DNA from: a virus
DNA length: 38,361 nt
Reading direction: 5' to 3' (one strand)
Virus record (IMG/VR): IMGVR_UViG_3300032053_009940
Coordinates: 1-38,361 of that record
Of this stretch, positions 17,706-26,390 are shown in pieces. The position numbers and the translations under genes were made by a program. Each line of letters begins with the position of its first letter. Positions within the stretch are counted from its first letter, which is position 1. Under the pieces are notes generated by a model. It searched no databases. It worked only from the letters and a program-made list of their open reading frames with translations, and had not been told where the DNA came from.

Positions 17706-18509
17706 TTAAGTTTTTTTATTTTTCCACATTTCCATATCTTCTAATGTGTCTCTTAATAAATTACTATATTTGTGTTCTTTAGATTTAAAATAAAAAATTT
17801 TTTTCTTTGTATTTAAATCTTGAGATATATTTTCTGTAACATAATCTTCATAAATTAATCCATTATTTATATATAAATTTCTAATAAAATCATTAACATA
17901 AGTTAATCTTCCTGAACCTATAATTTCATTTTCTTTTGCTAATATTGATCGTTCAACTACATATTTAGGATGTACTAAATCTCTATAAAAATAAGTATTT
18001 CCTATTTCAATTCTTTTTTTATTAATTATTGAATCAAAAATTTTAGAAAAAAGAAATTCTTTTTTTCGATATACTGAATTAAAATTAAATGGATGTAAAA
18101 CAATAACTTCTCTATATAGTTGATGTACTTCATATATTTGCTGAATCATCATTTCTTTTGATATACAATATCCCGTATATAGAGAATTGTGATCATAATC
18201 GAATTTATCATTTAAATCTATTTCTCCTGTATAATTATTCCATAATTCACTTGATCCATATACAATAATATAATTACAACGGTCTTTAAAAAAATTAATT
18301 AAATCAAGAGTAAATTTAACATTCACTTTAAAATATAAAGTAAAATCTTTTATTTCATGAAGTCGTTGTTCTGCAAATGTTATAAATACTCTATCATAAA
18401 ATTTATTTCTAAATTGATATAAATTAATATTTCTTGAAGATATTCTTTCATATTCTTCCGGAAAATAATATGAAAGTTGACTCGATGAACCTATAATAAG
18501 TGAATTCAT
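17706..18509 (-). CDS. Extended SDR-type sugar epimerase/reductase
   Basis: 267 aa, NAD(P)-dependent short-chain dehydrogenase of the sugar nucleotide type. The N-terminal cofactor loop is LIIGSSSQLSYYF, less glycine-rich than the usual GxxGxxG. VYGSSELW supplies the catalytic serine strand and YTGYCISKEMM the Y-x-x-x-K pair. An HPFNFNS block follows, corresponding to the R.xN substrate loop. It is shorter than the typical 300-330 aa. Translationally coupled (4 nt) to the C-methyltransferase gene upstream, a pairing typical of deoxysugar routes where C-methylation is followed by ketoreduction. Confidence 0.8.
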   Translation of the reverse strand: MNSLIIGSSSQLSYYFPEEYERISSRNINLYQFRNKFYDRVFITFAEQRLHEIKDFTLYFKVNVKFTLDLINFFKDRCNYIIVYGSSELWNNYTGEIDLNDKFDYDHNSLYTGYCISKEMMIQQIYEVHQLYREVIVLHPFNFNSVYRKKEFLFSKIFDSIINKKRIEIGNTYFYRDLVHPKYVVERSILAKENEIIGSGRLTYVNDFIRNLYINNGLIYEDYVTENISQDLNTKKKIFYFKSKEHKYSNLLRDTLEDMEMWKNKKT

Positions 18510-19753
18510 ATTATATCAAATTTAGGACATGGTATGATAAAATGACCACCATTTTTTAAATATTCTTTTTCTCTTTCTATAAATTCATTTATAAAATGCC
18601 ATGGCAATATAAGTAAATAATCTGGATGAACATTTCTCATAGTTTCTTCAGAGTGGATAGAAATATTTGTTCCAATTGTTTTTAATCCATATTTATATGG
18701 GCTTCTTTCTGCCGCACCATCAATTAAATTATCATCTAAATTAAACCATTGTAATAAAGTATTTCCTTTAGTTGATGCGCCATAAACCCAAATACTTTTT
18801 CCTTCGCTATGAATTTTATTAATAAAATTATATGTTTCATTTCGTAAACTTAAAATATTTTCCCAAAATTGTATATAATTTTCTTTATTGTTTAATTTTA
18901 AGGTTTTTTCATATTCTCTAAGTGATTCAATACGCATTTTTGCTACATCTCTATATGGTGATGATCCAAATGAACTAAGATTGGCAATTTCTTTTTGAAT
19001 ATAAGTTCTAAAACTTCCACCATTAACGTCATTCAATAATACATCAACTATTTTAAATCCTACTTTTTTTAACATATATTCCATTGAATATAAAGAATGA
19101 TAGAATACATGTTCATGACAAATATTATCGAATGCAAGTTGTTTAATCATTAATGGCATATAACTTTGTTGAATTACAAATAATCCATCATCTTCCATTA
19201 TATTATAAATTTCTCTAAGAAAAGAAATTGGATCACTTAGATTGTAAAACATTGCAATACATGTTATTATAGAAGCCTTTGTTTTTATAAAATTTTCATA
19301 AATTTCTTTTGAAAAGAAATTTTGAATAGATTTATCACATTTAGATATGATTTCTTTTTGAAAACTTTCTCCAACGGGATCAATGCCTACTGTAAAATAA
19401 TTATTTGTTTGATGTACAAATGATAATAAAGTACCATCATTAGACGCAATATCTAAAAAAACAGGAGAAGTAGTTTTTAATTTAGATAATCGCATACAAG
19501 ATTTTGCAATATCTTCTAATTCGTTAGTCATGGTTGTATTAGTATTCGAACGATACCAATATTTTTCATATATAGAATGTTTATCCGCATTTTTTTTCAA
19601 TTGTAAACATTGAGTTTCGGGAGATAACATCATAGTTAAATCCCATTTTTTTAATTCTTTATAATCTCCTTCAGTTTTAATGAAATCTGATATATATAAT
19701 TCGCCTAATGAAAACAATTCAATAAGTGGTTTATTTGATATTCTACAATTCAT
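18506..19753 (-). CDS. TylC3/NovU-type sugar C-methyltransferase
   Basis: 415 aa, full length for this family, which methylates a carbon of NDP-keto-deoxysugars. The SAM-binding domain has FLDIASNDGTLLS and GIDPVGES; CHEHVFYHSL supplies the catalytic-type His pair region; the C-terminal domain has SIWVYGASTKGNTLLQWF and ends LKNGGHFIIPCPKF, all characteristic. The N-terminal zinc-binding part looks degenerate: only Cys3 of the expected C-x-x-C remains (NCRISNKP) and the second pair is reduced to QCLQLK. Activity may not need the zinc site, or the protein may be divergent. Next to the SDR gene (4 nt overlap). Confidence 0.9.
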   Translation of the reverse strand: MNCRISNKPLIELFSLGELYISDFIKTEGDYKELKKWDLTMMLSPETQCLQLKKNADKHSIYEKYWYRSNTNTTMTNELEDIAKSCMRLSKLKTTSPVFLDIASNDGTLLSFVHQTNNYFTVGIDPVGESFQKEIISKCDKSIQNFFSKEIYENFIKTKASIITCIAMFYNLSDPISFLREIYNIMEDDGLFVIQQSYMPLMIKQLAFDNICHEHVFYHSLYSMEYMLKKVGFKIVDVLLNDVNGGSFRTYIQKEIANLSSFGSSPYRDVAKMRIESLREYEKTLKLNNKENYIQFWENILSLRNETYNFINKIHSEGKSIWVYGASTKGNTLLQWFNLDDNLIDGAAERSPYKYGLKTIGTNISIHSEETMRNVHPDYLLILPWHFINEFIEREKEYLKNGGHFIIPCPKFDII

Positions 19754-19763
19754 ATTTTTAATT

Positions 19764-20513
19764 TTATCTATATTTCAAAAATTGTTGTTGGCTTAACATA
19801 TGATGTTCTTCAGGATATTTAAAAAATGAAGTAATTTTAATACCTAATTTTTTTAAATACTCCCCTATTAAACACTCAACACTAAATGGTAATCCATTTT
19901 TAACTAATATTTTATAAAAAAGAAATATTGATGCATATTTTTTCATAGTTTTTACGTTACCGGCTGAAAGTACATCTGAAATACATGAAAATTTATTACA
20001 CATATTTGGATTATTATAATCTACATATTCTATATTCATAAGATTTGTTGTTAATAATTCGTTATCTTCAATAACAATATTAGTAATAGGTTTAACAAAT
20101 ATATTATCTGTTCTACTTAATATAATATAATCATATGTATTTTCATCTATGATATTAATTACATTATACATAGAATAAAATATATTATGAATAGAAAAAG
20201 ACCAATAACGAAATATTGGAGTATTAAGTTCTCTAGATGACATCCATGATTTAGTAGTTTCAAGAATATCATAATCATCTTGCATGATAATTTTAGGTTT
20301 ATATAAAATATTAAATTCATTTAAAACCGATGGACCTACTTTAAATGAGAAAGTTTTTTGATTATTAAATTTAATTCCTTCTGTTTCTTCTCTGTAAGTA
20401 TGAACAAAAATATCTTTTATATTTAATGGTTCAATTATATTTTTTTTCCAATATGGATAACATTCATCAATATTTCTTAGTTGACCATAAAAAACTAGAG
20501 CAATTTTTTTCAT
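19764..20513 (-). CDS. 'GQPR'-family putative glycosyltransferase, copy 4 (GQLR variant)
   Basis: 249 aa: KIALVFYGQLRNIDECY, DIFVHTYR in place of DVF.HTWW, and YDYIILSRTDNIFV. The most divergent of the four copies; ECY after the first block and the PIFRYW segment link it to copy 1 (4063) rather than to copies 2 and 3. No signal peptide. 4-nt overlap with the upstream SAM-fold gene. Function as for the other copies: probable glycosyltransferase, not proven by any motif I can name. Confidence 0.58.
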   Translation of the reverse strand: MKKIALVFYGQLRNIDECYPYWKKNIIEPLNIKDIFVHTYREETEGIKFNNQKTFSFKVGPSVLNEFNILYKPKIIMQDDYDILETTKSWMSSRELNTPIFRYWSFSIHNIFYSMYNVINIIDENTYDYIILSRTDNIFVKPITNIVIEDNELLTTNLMNIEYVDYNNPNMCNKFSCISDVLSAGNVKTMKKYASIFLFYKILVKNGLPFSVECLIGEYLKKLGIKITSFFKYPEEHHMLSQQQFLKYR

Positions 20514-21142
20514 ATACTATCTTTTTTTATAATATCTTCAAATTCTTTATATGAAATTATTTGTAATAATTCGTTTTTATTTTTATCGAAATCATCCCAT
20601 GAAAGATTTTCAATTTCTACGTTAGTGCGAATATTTGTAAGAATTTTTCTCTTAGTTAAAATACCACAGCCCATATTTTCATTAATAACGAAACAACTCC
20701 AATTTATTAATTCATTTTTTAAACGAATAAATGCTTTGTAAACCGTTCCATTCCAAATATAATCTTGTGCATCAACTAGATATGCATAATAATCTCTTGT
20801 ATGAAATTCATCAAGAGGTATACAATCATGTATAATAATATATCCATTATTATTAAGCTGCGTAATAGAATTACATATATCTTTATAACATTGATCAGTT
20901 GTTCGTAGACCTTTTACAAAAATAACATCATATTTATCATTTATAAAATCTTTGTCATTAAAAAAAGCATCACTTAATATACATGGAGACGGAATCATAT
21001 AGTATTCATTCTGTATTCCTTGTTTAATTGAAACATCTATATTATTAAAATTATCTTGTAAATAATCTACTCCAATTTCTAAATAAGATTGAAATTTATA
21101 TCTATCAATAATAAAATTTATTATATCTGTATGAGTTTTCAT
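20510..21142 (-). CDS. Methyltransferase_24-like protein with degenerate active site
   Basis: 210 aa. Homologous to the N-terminal half of the 413-aa protein at 23647: both start T-D-I-I-N-F-I, have SYLEIGV, then a QCY-D block, GYIIIHDC / GFIVIHDC, and WNGTVYKA / WNGTVYRA. In the 23647 protein the strand before QCY is VIFIDALHEE; here it is VIFVKGLRTT, losing the Asp and His that normally bind metal or SAM. The protein may be catalytically altered or structural. It overlaps the DegT gene by 4 nt and the GQPR gene by 4 nt. Complete length for the single domain. Confidence 0.7.
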   Translation of the reverse strand: MKTHTDIINFIIDRYKFQSYLEIGVDYLQDNFNNIDVSIKQGIQNEYYMIPSPCILSDAFFNDKDFINDKYDVIFVKGLRTTDQCYKDICNSITQLNNNGYIIIHDCIPLDEFHTRDYYAYLVDAQDYIWNGTVYKAFIRLKNELINWSCFVINENMGCGILTKRKILTNIRTNVEIENLSWDDFDKNKNELLQIISYKEFEDIIKKDSI

Positions 21143-22233
21143 TTAAGATATTCTTTTATTGTTTTGCATATGTATCTTATTTCTTTTTTTGTTAATTCTG
21201 GAAAAGAAGGAAGAATAAATGCTGTTTCAAATAATTTTTTAGAAATTTTAAATTCTTTAAAATAAGAAAAATGAGAATGATAATTTATAGGTGGAAACAT
21301 TGGTCTTGTTTCTATATTACTAGTGTAAAGAAAATATTTTAAAGCATCTGTTTTTTCTTTATTAAAATTTTTCATTCTTATTCCGAACATCCAATTTGAA
21401 TGTTTACAATATTCTGATACGTGTTGAAATTCAATTTCTTCAACATTTTGTAGTTCTTCTTTATATAGATTAAAAACATTATTTTTTAATTCAAGGATTT
21501 CATCTAATATTTCAAGTTGCCCATATAAAAGAGCAGCCTCAATATTAGTCATTCTATAATTATATCCTAAACCAGAAAAAATAAAATTTCTTGAAGTAAC
21601 TCCTTGCGATTTTATTCTTTTAATTTCATTAGCAATTTCTTCATCATTTGTGCAAAATGCGCCACCTTCTCCTGTAGTAACTGTTTTACCTCCAAAAAAA
21701 GATATTGATGAAGCTAAACACTGTGATCCGGCTTTATAAGATCCATAACTACCAAAAAAACCTTCGCAATTATCTTCAACAATAACCATATTAGGACAGT
21801 GAAATTTTACATAGGGTATATTTATAATGTTTCCCATATTATGCACTGCTAAAAATGCTGCATCCGGATTTGCTTCGTGCGTTTTCTTTAAACAATCATA
21901 ATCAATATTCCAAGTATGAATATCTGCTTCTACAGGAATCAACTCATAAATAGGATTTGTAATAAACATGTTCCATGCTGCTATAAAAACGTTTGATGGA
22001 ACAATAAGTTTTTTAATTTCAGGATATTTAAATTCAAGTGCTTTTGCAACTAAATGTACGGCAGATGTTCCATGATCTGATGTTAATACATATTTACATT
22101 GAGAAATTTCACTTAATTTCTCTTCAACCATTTGTACATATTTTCCATAACAGGAAATCCATGTTGAATCTAAAGCTTCATGAGCATATTTAAGAACTCT
22201 TTTTGGTAAATATGGTTTATATGATGGTATCAT
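21139..22233 (-). CDS. DegT/DnrJ/EryC1-family sugar aminotransferase
   Basis: 364 aa, complete. Family motifs in order: MIPSYKPYLPKR, STWISCYGKYV, TSDHGTSAVHL (PLP phosphate site), EDNCEGFFGSYG (Asp that binds the pyridine nitrogen), FFGGKTVTTGEGG (PLP lysine about 183), and GLGYNYRMTNIEAALLYGQLE. The His after GT (GTSAVHL) matches perosamine-synthase-like members. Transfers an amino group from glutamate to a keto-NDP-sugar. Paralog of the truncated gene at 1-884; the two lie about 20 kb apart and probably serve different amino sugars. A GNAT gene nearby could acylate the product. Confidence 0.92.
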   Translation of the reverse strand: MIPSYKPYLPKRVLKYAHEALDSTWISCYGKYVQMVEEKLSEISQCKYVLTSDHGTSAVHLVAKALEFKYPEIKKLIVPSNVFIAAWNMFITNPIYELIPVEADIHTWNIDYDCLKKTHEANPDAAFLAVHNMGNIINIPYVKFHCPNMVIVEDNCEGFFGSYGSYKAGSQCLASSISFFGGKTVTTGEGGAFCTNDEEIANEIKRIKSQGVTSRNFIFSGLGYNYRMTNIEAALLYGQLEILDEILELKNNVFNLYKEELQNVEEIEFQHVSEYCKHSNWMFGIRMKNFNKEKTDALKYFLYTSNIETRPMFPPINYHSHFSYFKEFKISKKLFETAFILPSFPELTKKEIRYICKTIKEYLK

Positions 22234-22279
22234 AAATTTTTACATTTTTTATCATGAAAATTTTCTAATATATGTTTAT

Positions 22280-22582
22280 TTAATAAGTTTTATGTGGTTT
22301 TTGTAAATATTTTTCTAAATCTTCTCCATATAATCCGGATTTAATCATTTCTATTAATTTTTGATCTATTTCATGAACTAATTGACTTCTTTGATAATTA
22401 AGATCTGTAGTTTTTTTGAGCATTTCCCACATTTCTTTTGCGCCTTTTTCTGTTTCAAAATATTTTTTCTTATATTCATCAAAAGACATTCTTCTTATTT
22501 TATATAAAATTTCTTGACTATTCCATAATTTTAAATCAACCGTTGTTAATTTATCTATAAGGGATCCTATTGTGTCTGCCAT
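22280..22582 (-). CDS. DUF4254-like protein
   Basis: 100 aa, all-helical and charged. The opening DTIGSLIDKLTTVDLKLW, followed by IRRMSFDEYK and DLNYQRSQLVHEID, matches what I recall of the DUF4254 family, small proteins found in Bacteroidota and proteobacterial LPS or capsule loci; biochemical role unknown. It follows the GNAT gene by 1 nt and precedes the DegT gene by 46 nt. Its presence supports a link with surface-glycan clusters and, weakly, a Bacteroidota host. Confidence 0.65.
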   Translation of the reverse strand: MADTIGSLIDKLTTVDLKLWNSQEILYKIRRMSFDEYKKKYFETEKGAKEMWEMLKKTTDLNYQRSQLVHEIDQKLIEMIKSGLYGEDLEKYLQKPHKTY

Positions 22583-22583
22583 A

Positions 22584-23030
22584 TCATAGTGTTTTAAATC
22601 CTACTAATGTATCATTATCAAATTCTGATAATTCATATCCTAATTTATTATAAAGAGAAATAGCCTTATAGTTTTTCTTATAAACTCTTAATCTTATTTT
22701 TTTAGTTCCTTTATTTATAGAAATTTGATGTAAATGTTCCATTATTATATTTGACAAATTTTGTCCTCGATAATTAATATCAACCATAATTCCTAAACTT
22801 GGAATATCATATCCTTCACTCCATCCTCTGAGTAATCCATATCCAACAATATTATTTTCGTCCATTAAAAACATAAAATAATCATTTGGTTTAGATGTTA
22901 TTTCTTTTAATAATGCTTCATAAGTATACTGATGTGGACTAAAAAAATCATATGATTCTTTATTATCCATAAAAAATTTTTCAATAGAAAGTTTTAAATA
23001 CTCTATATTAGATAACTGAATAAATTTCAT
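22584..23030 (-). CDS. GNAT-family N-acetyltransferase
   Basis: 148 aa with the GNAT fold: acceptor region YGLLRGWSEGYDIPSLGIMVD on the central strands, motif A GIMVDINYRGQNLSNIIMEHL for acetyl-CoA pyrophosphate binding (RGQNLS replaces the usual Q/R-x-x-G-x-G/A), IRLRVYKKN and the final AISLYNKLGYE. Probably acetylates an amino group. Adjacent to DUF4254 and one gene from an aminotransferase, so N-acylation of an amino sugar is the natural reading (inference). 4-nt overlap with the FkbM gene. Confidence 0.87.
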   Translation of the reverse strand: MKFIQLSNIEYLKLSIEKFFMDNKESYDFFSPHQYTYEALLKEITSKPNDYFMFLMDENNIVGYGLLRGWSEGYDIPSLGIMVDINYRGQNLSNIIMEHLHQISINKGTKKIRLRVYKKNYKAISLYNKLGYELSEFDNDTLVGFKTL

Positions 23031-23650
23031 TTTTTAATATAAAAATCGTTTACTTTTAGTCTTCTTTCTTTTTTATATCCATACAAACTTAAATATATTT
23101 CTATATCTGGATCATTATAATTATCTTCAATTATAAATAATTTAGGATTCCATTTTTCAATAGAAAATCCCTTAAGAACATCTAATTCTGTTCCTTCTGT
23201 ATCAATACTTATAAAATCAATTGTGTCATATTTATAAAAATGTTCTATACAATAATCCAGTGTTATAACCTTAACAGTTATTGGTATTACTGTCATATTA
23301 TATCCTAAATTTTTATGTTGATTAAATAATCTATCATCTATTTTTAAAGAACTAATAGCATCTTGATGAATATAAGAATCTTGAATATCTACAATATTAA
23401 AGATTAGATTATCATTAACATTTGATATAGCATAATTAATACTATGTAATCTATTATTACTTAATTGTTGAAAATAATATGGATTTGGTTCAATACATAA
23501 ACTATACCATCCATTTTTCTCAAAATATTTAGTATTACTATTACCTATACCATCCATTGCGCCAATTTCTATACAACCACCAATATAGTCTTTTTCAAAA
23601 TATTCTTCAATTATTTTATCTTCTCCAGATTGACTATAATAATTCATCAT
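23027..23650 (-). CDS. FkbM-family methyltransferase (tandem copy A)
   Basis: 207 aa: YYSQSGEDKIIEEYFEKDY, SAM loop CIEIGAMDGIGNSNT, LCIEPNPYY, and the FkbM core ISIDTEGTELDVLKGF, ending VNDFYIKK. Tandem duplicate of the C-terminal domain of the next gene: 23136-23257 is identical base for base to 23756-23877, and 23568-23623 to 24182-24237. It begins with ATGATG, giving a 4-nt overlap with the upstream stop. Substrate unknown; likely a sugar hydroxyl. Confidence 0.88.
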   Translation of the reverse strand: MMNYYSQSGEDKIIEEYFEKDYIGGCIEIGAMDGIGNSNTKYFEKNGWYSLCIEPNPYYFQQLSNNRLHSINYAISNVNDNLIFNIVDIQDSYIHQDAISSLKIDDRLFNQHKNLGYNMTVIPITVKVITLDYCIEHFYKYDTIDFISIDTEGTELDVLKGFSIEKWNPKLFIIEDNYNDPDIEIYLSLYGYKKERRLKVNDFYIKK

Positions 23651-24888
23651 TTTTTAATATAAAAATCGTTTACTTCTAATCTTTTATCTTTTTTATAACC
23701 AAATGAATTTAAATATATTTCTATATCTGAATCATTAAAATTATTTTCTACTATTAATAATTTAGGATTCCATTTTTCAATAGAAAATCCCTTAAGAACA
23801 TCTAATTCTGTTCCTTCTGTATCAATACTTATAAAATCAATTGTGTCATATTTATAAAAATGTTCTATACAATAATCTAAAGTTATAGAATGCACCAATA
23901 TTGGTTTTATCGTAATGTGCCAATCATATTTTATAAATAATTTTAATAATCTATGATCTATTTTTAATGAACTTCCAGCATCTTCATAATTATTTCCAAG
24001 ACTTACAACACTAAATTTTAAATCACCTATAATATCGGATATTGCATAATTTATAGTGTGTAATCTATTTTTTTCTAATTCGTTATAATATCTAGGATTA
24101 GGTTCAACACATAAACAATACCAACCTTTTTCTTCAAAACGTTTAGTATTATTTATTGTTATACCGTTACTTGCTCCAATATCTATACAACCACCAATAT
24201 AGTCTTTTTCAAAATATTCTTCAATTATTTTATCTTCACCAAATTGACCATAATAATTATTATTTAGTATATGAATATATTCATCATAAGAAACTAATTG
24301 AAGTGTTTTTTTTCTATTTTCATTAAAATCTTTCCAACAAAAATTATCAATATTAAATGGTATTGGGTTATTTGGTAATAATTTTCGTTGTGTTAAAATT
24401 CCACAACCACCACATTCTTCATCAACTGTAAAACATGTCCAATCTTTTAATTCATTTTTTAAACGTACATATGCACGATAAACAGTTCCATTCCATCGAC
24501 CTTTAAAGTTTCCATTAAAAAAATCCTGATAAGACATTGTATCTTTTTCCTCCAATGGATTGCAATCGTGTATCACAATAAATCCATTCTTGTTGAGATG
24601 TTCTATTGAATTTTTAATATCTCTATAGCACTGATTTTCTTCATGTAGTGCATCAATAAAAATAACATCATATTTTTGATTACCAGCATAATTTTCGAAA
24701 AAATAATCGCTACTCATGTGGTGTGTGTACCAGTCATCAGCTCCTACAAGATTATCAACCGAATGTTTTATTTTTGCATTAATTTTATCAAAATTATCTT
24801 CTGGATAATATACACCTATTTCAAGATAAGATTCAAATTTGAATTTATTAAAAATAAAATTTATTATATCTGTTCTACTGCCTTCCAT
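23647..24888 (-). CDS. Methyltransferase_24-like / FkbM two-domain methyltransferase (tandem copy B)
   Basis: 413 aa. N-terminal domain (about 1-205): TDIINFIFNKFKFESYLEIGVYY, IFIDALHEENQCYRDI, FIVIHDC, CGGCGILTQ, a cephalosporin-hydroxylase/Methyltransf_24-like SAM fold with the Asp and His retained. C-terminal domain (about 210-413): a complete FkbM enzyme (YGQFGEDKIIEEYFEKDY, CIDIGASNG, SIDTEGTELDVLKGF). The fusion probably arose when the small gene type at 20510 was joined to an FkbM copy. Two active sites could methylate two positions of one sugar. The stop overlaps copy A's start by 4 nt. Confidence 0.85.
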   Translation of the reverse strand: MEGSRTDIINFIFNKFKFESYLEIGVYYPEDNFDKINAKIKHSVDNLVGADDWYTHHMSSDYFFENYAGNQKYDVIFIDALHEENQCYRDIKNSIEHLNKNGFIVIHDCNPLEEKDTMSYQDFFNGNFKGRWNGTVYRAYVRLKNELKDWTCFTVDEECGGCGILTQRKLLPNNPIPFNIDNFCWKDFNENRKKTLQLVSYDEYIHILNNNYYGQFGEDKIIEEYFEKDYIGGCIDIGASNGITINNTKRFEEKGWYCLCVEPNPRYYNELEKNRLHTINYAISDIIGDLKFSVVSLGNNYEDAGSSLKIDHRLLKLFIKYDWHITIKPILVHSITLDYCIEHFYKYDTIDFISIDTEGTELDVLKGFSIEKWNPKLLIVENNFNDSDIEIYLNSFGYKKDKRLEVNDFYIKK

Positions 24889-24891
24889 AAT

Positions 24892-25629
24892 TTAAATATC
24901 ATCTATTATTTTCCAATTTAGTCTCATTGCTGCTTGTTCTACTGGATTGGGTCTAGTATATTTATGATAAACCAGGTTATCATGTTTTATATTCATTAAA
25001 TCTATAAAGGATCTTAATCCAGTATTAATAATATGCACTTCTTTAGCTTTTTCTATTGTATATAATATATCTAATATACTTATTTCTGGATATTTTGGTA
25101 ATTCAATTATTCTATAATTATTACTAATATATTTTCTATTTATACAAATACCATTATTTCTTGCTGGATCTTCGTGTAAAAAAATAAACTGTTGATTTTC
25201 TTTTAGTTGAAAAATATCATAATAAATTTCTTTTTCTTTCATTAAATTTCTTTCAAAATAAAAATTATCCCATTTTAAATAAAATGGGATATTGGCGAGT
25301 TGATACCAAAATCTGTCTCCTATCATATTTTCTCCTAAAGTGTATGGTAATCGTGGATTTTCAAACCAAGGTCTAACTTGTTCATACCATACATTACTAC
25401 TAATAATTTTATCATATTCGCCATCAAGAAAACGTTCTGTTGTTAAAGTTATATTTGGAATACTTGAAAATAATCGTCTAATATTATTATTATGAGAAGA
25501 GCTTACTAAAATACCTTGGCTATTATCATCAACTGTTAATATTATGTTATCATATTGTTTTGAAAATTCTTTAATAATTCCAAAAGTTACAATATGATCT
25601 CCAAATTGAGTGTGTGTATATATTTTCAT
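24892..25629 (-). CDS. Uncharacterised GT-B-like protein, paralog pair member 1
   Basis: 245 aa, starting IYTHTQFGDHIVTFGIIKEF, where the GD-x-x-x-x-G loop resembles the N-terminus of heptosyltransferase-like (GT9-type) enzymes. Shared blocks with the next gene: KWDNFYFERNLMKEKEIYYD, FIFLHEDPAR, EISILDILYTIEKAKEVH, SFIDLMNI and YHKYTRP. FIFLHEDPAR and the later EVH...FIDLM region fit a nucleotide-sugar-binding C-terminal half. I do not recognise a named family. Lies 3 nt from the methyltransferase gene. Probable glycosyltransferase. Confidence 0.5.
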   Translation of the reverse strand: MKIYTHTQFGDHIVTFGIIKEFSKQYDNIILTVDDNSQGILVSSSHNNNIRRLFSSIPNITLTTERFLDGEYDKIISSNVWYEQVRPWFENPRLPYTLGENMIGDRFWYQLANIPFYLKWDNFYFERNLMKEKEIYYDIFQLKENQQFIFLHEDPARNNGICINRKYISNNYRIIELPKYPEISILDILYTIEKAKEVHIINTGLRSFIDLMNIKHDNLVYHKYTRPNPVEQAAMRLNWKIIDDI

Positions 25630-25639
25630 CTTATAAAGT

Positions 25640-26389
25640 CTATTTATCTATAATTTTCCAATTTAAGTGTAAACCCGGTTGTTCAAATATCCAAGGTCTT
25701 ACATATTTATGATAATTTATATTATTATGATTTATATTCATTAAATCTATAAAAGTTAATGTACTAGTATTATATGTGTGCACTTCTTTTGCTTTTTCAA
25801 CAGTATATAAAATATCTAATATATTTATATCTAATAATTTATCAAATTCTATTAATTTGATATTTGGATTAATATATTCTCTTTTAATATAATATTTTCT
25901 CGCTGGATCTTCATGTAAAAAAATAAATTCTTCATTATCTTTTAATCCTAATACATCATAAAAAACTTCTTTTTCTTTTATTAAATTTCTTTCAAAATAA
26001 AAATTGTCCCATTTAAAATTAAAGGGTAAACATGCGTTAAAATACCATTGTCTATCAAATATCCAAGATTCATCAAACCAATCTGGTGGAGGTAATGATG
26101 TATCTTTGATCCAACCACCTACCTTTTCAAACCAATATGGCGTACCTGCAATAGAATGATGCGCGCAATGTGTTTCTTCAACATATGGTTCCGGCATTAA
26201 TTCTACATTTTTAAGAGTAGAATATAATCTTTTAGCACTATTGAATGTACGTATATCATAAACACCCGAAAATGTTCTATCTGAATAACATTCAATTTTC
26301 TCATAAATTTTAGCAAACTCTTTGATAATACCATAACAAATACAATGATCGCCGAATCCATGATATGTGAATATTCTAAATGCTTCCAT
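25640..26389 (-). CDS. Uncharacterised GT-B-like protein, paralog pair member 2
   Basis: 249 aa, adjacent paralog of the gene at 24892 with matching blocks: IFTYHGFGDHCICYGIIKEF, KWDNFYFERNLIKEKEVFYD, FIFLHEDPARKYY, LDINILDILYTVEKAKEVH, TFIDLMNI and YHKYVRP. The middle part (residues about 75-115) diverges and carries an extra ETHCAHH stretch, suggesting a different acceptor or donor. The copies differ at most silent positions, so the duplication is older than the FkbM one. 1 nt separates it from the small gene upstream. Confidence 0.5.
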   Translation of the reverse strand: MEAFRIFTYHGFGDHCICYGIIKEFAKIYEKIECYSDRTFSGVYDIRTFNSAKRLYSTLKNVELMPEPYVEETHCAHHSIAGTPYWFEKVGGWIKDTSLPPPDWFDESWIFDRQWYFNACLPFNFKWDNFYFERNLIKEKEVFYDVLGLKDNEEFIFLHEDPARKYYIKREYINPNIKLIEFDKLLDINILDILYTVEKAKEVHTYNTSTLTFIDLMNINHNNINYHKYVRPWIFEQPGLHLNWKIIDK

Positions 26390-26390
26390 G

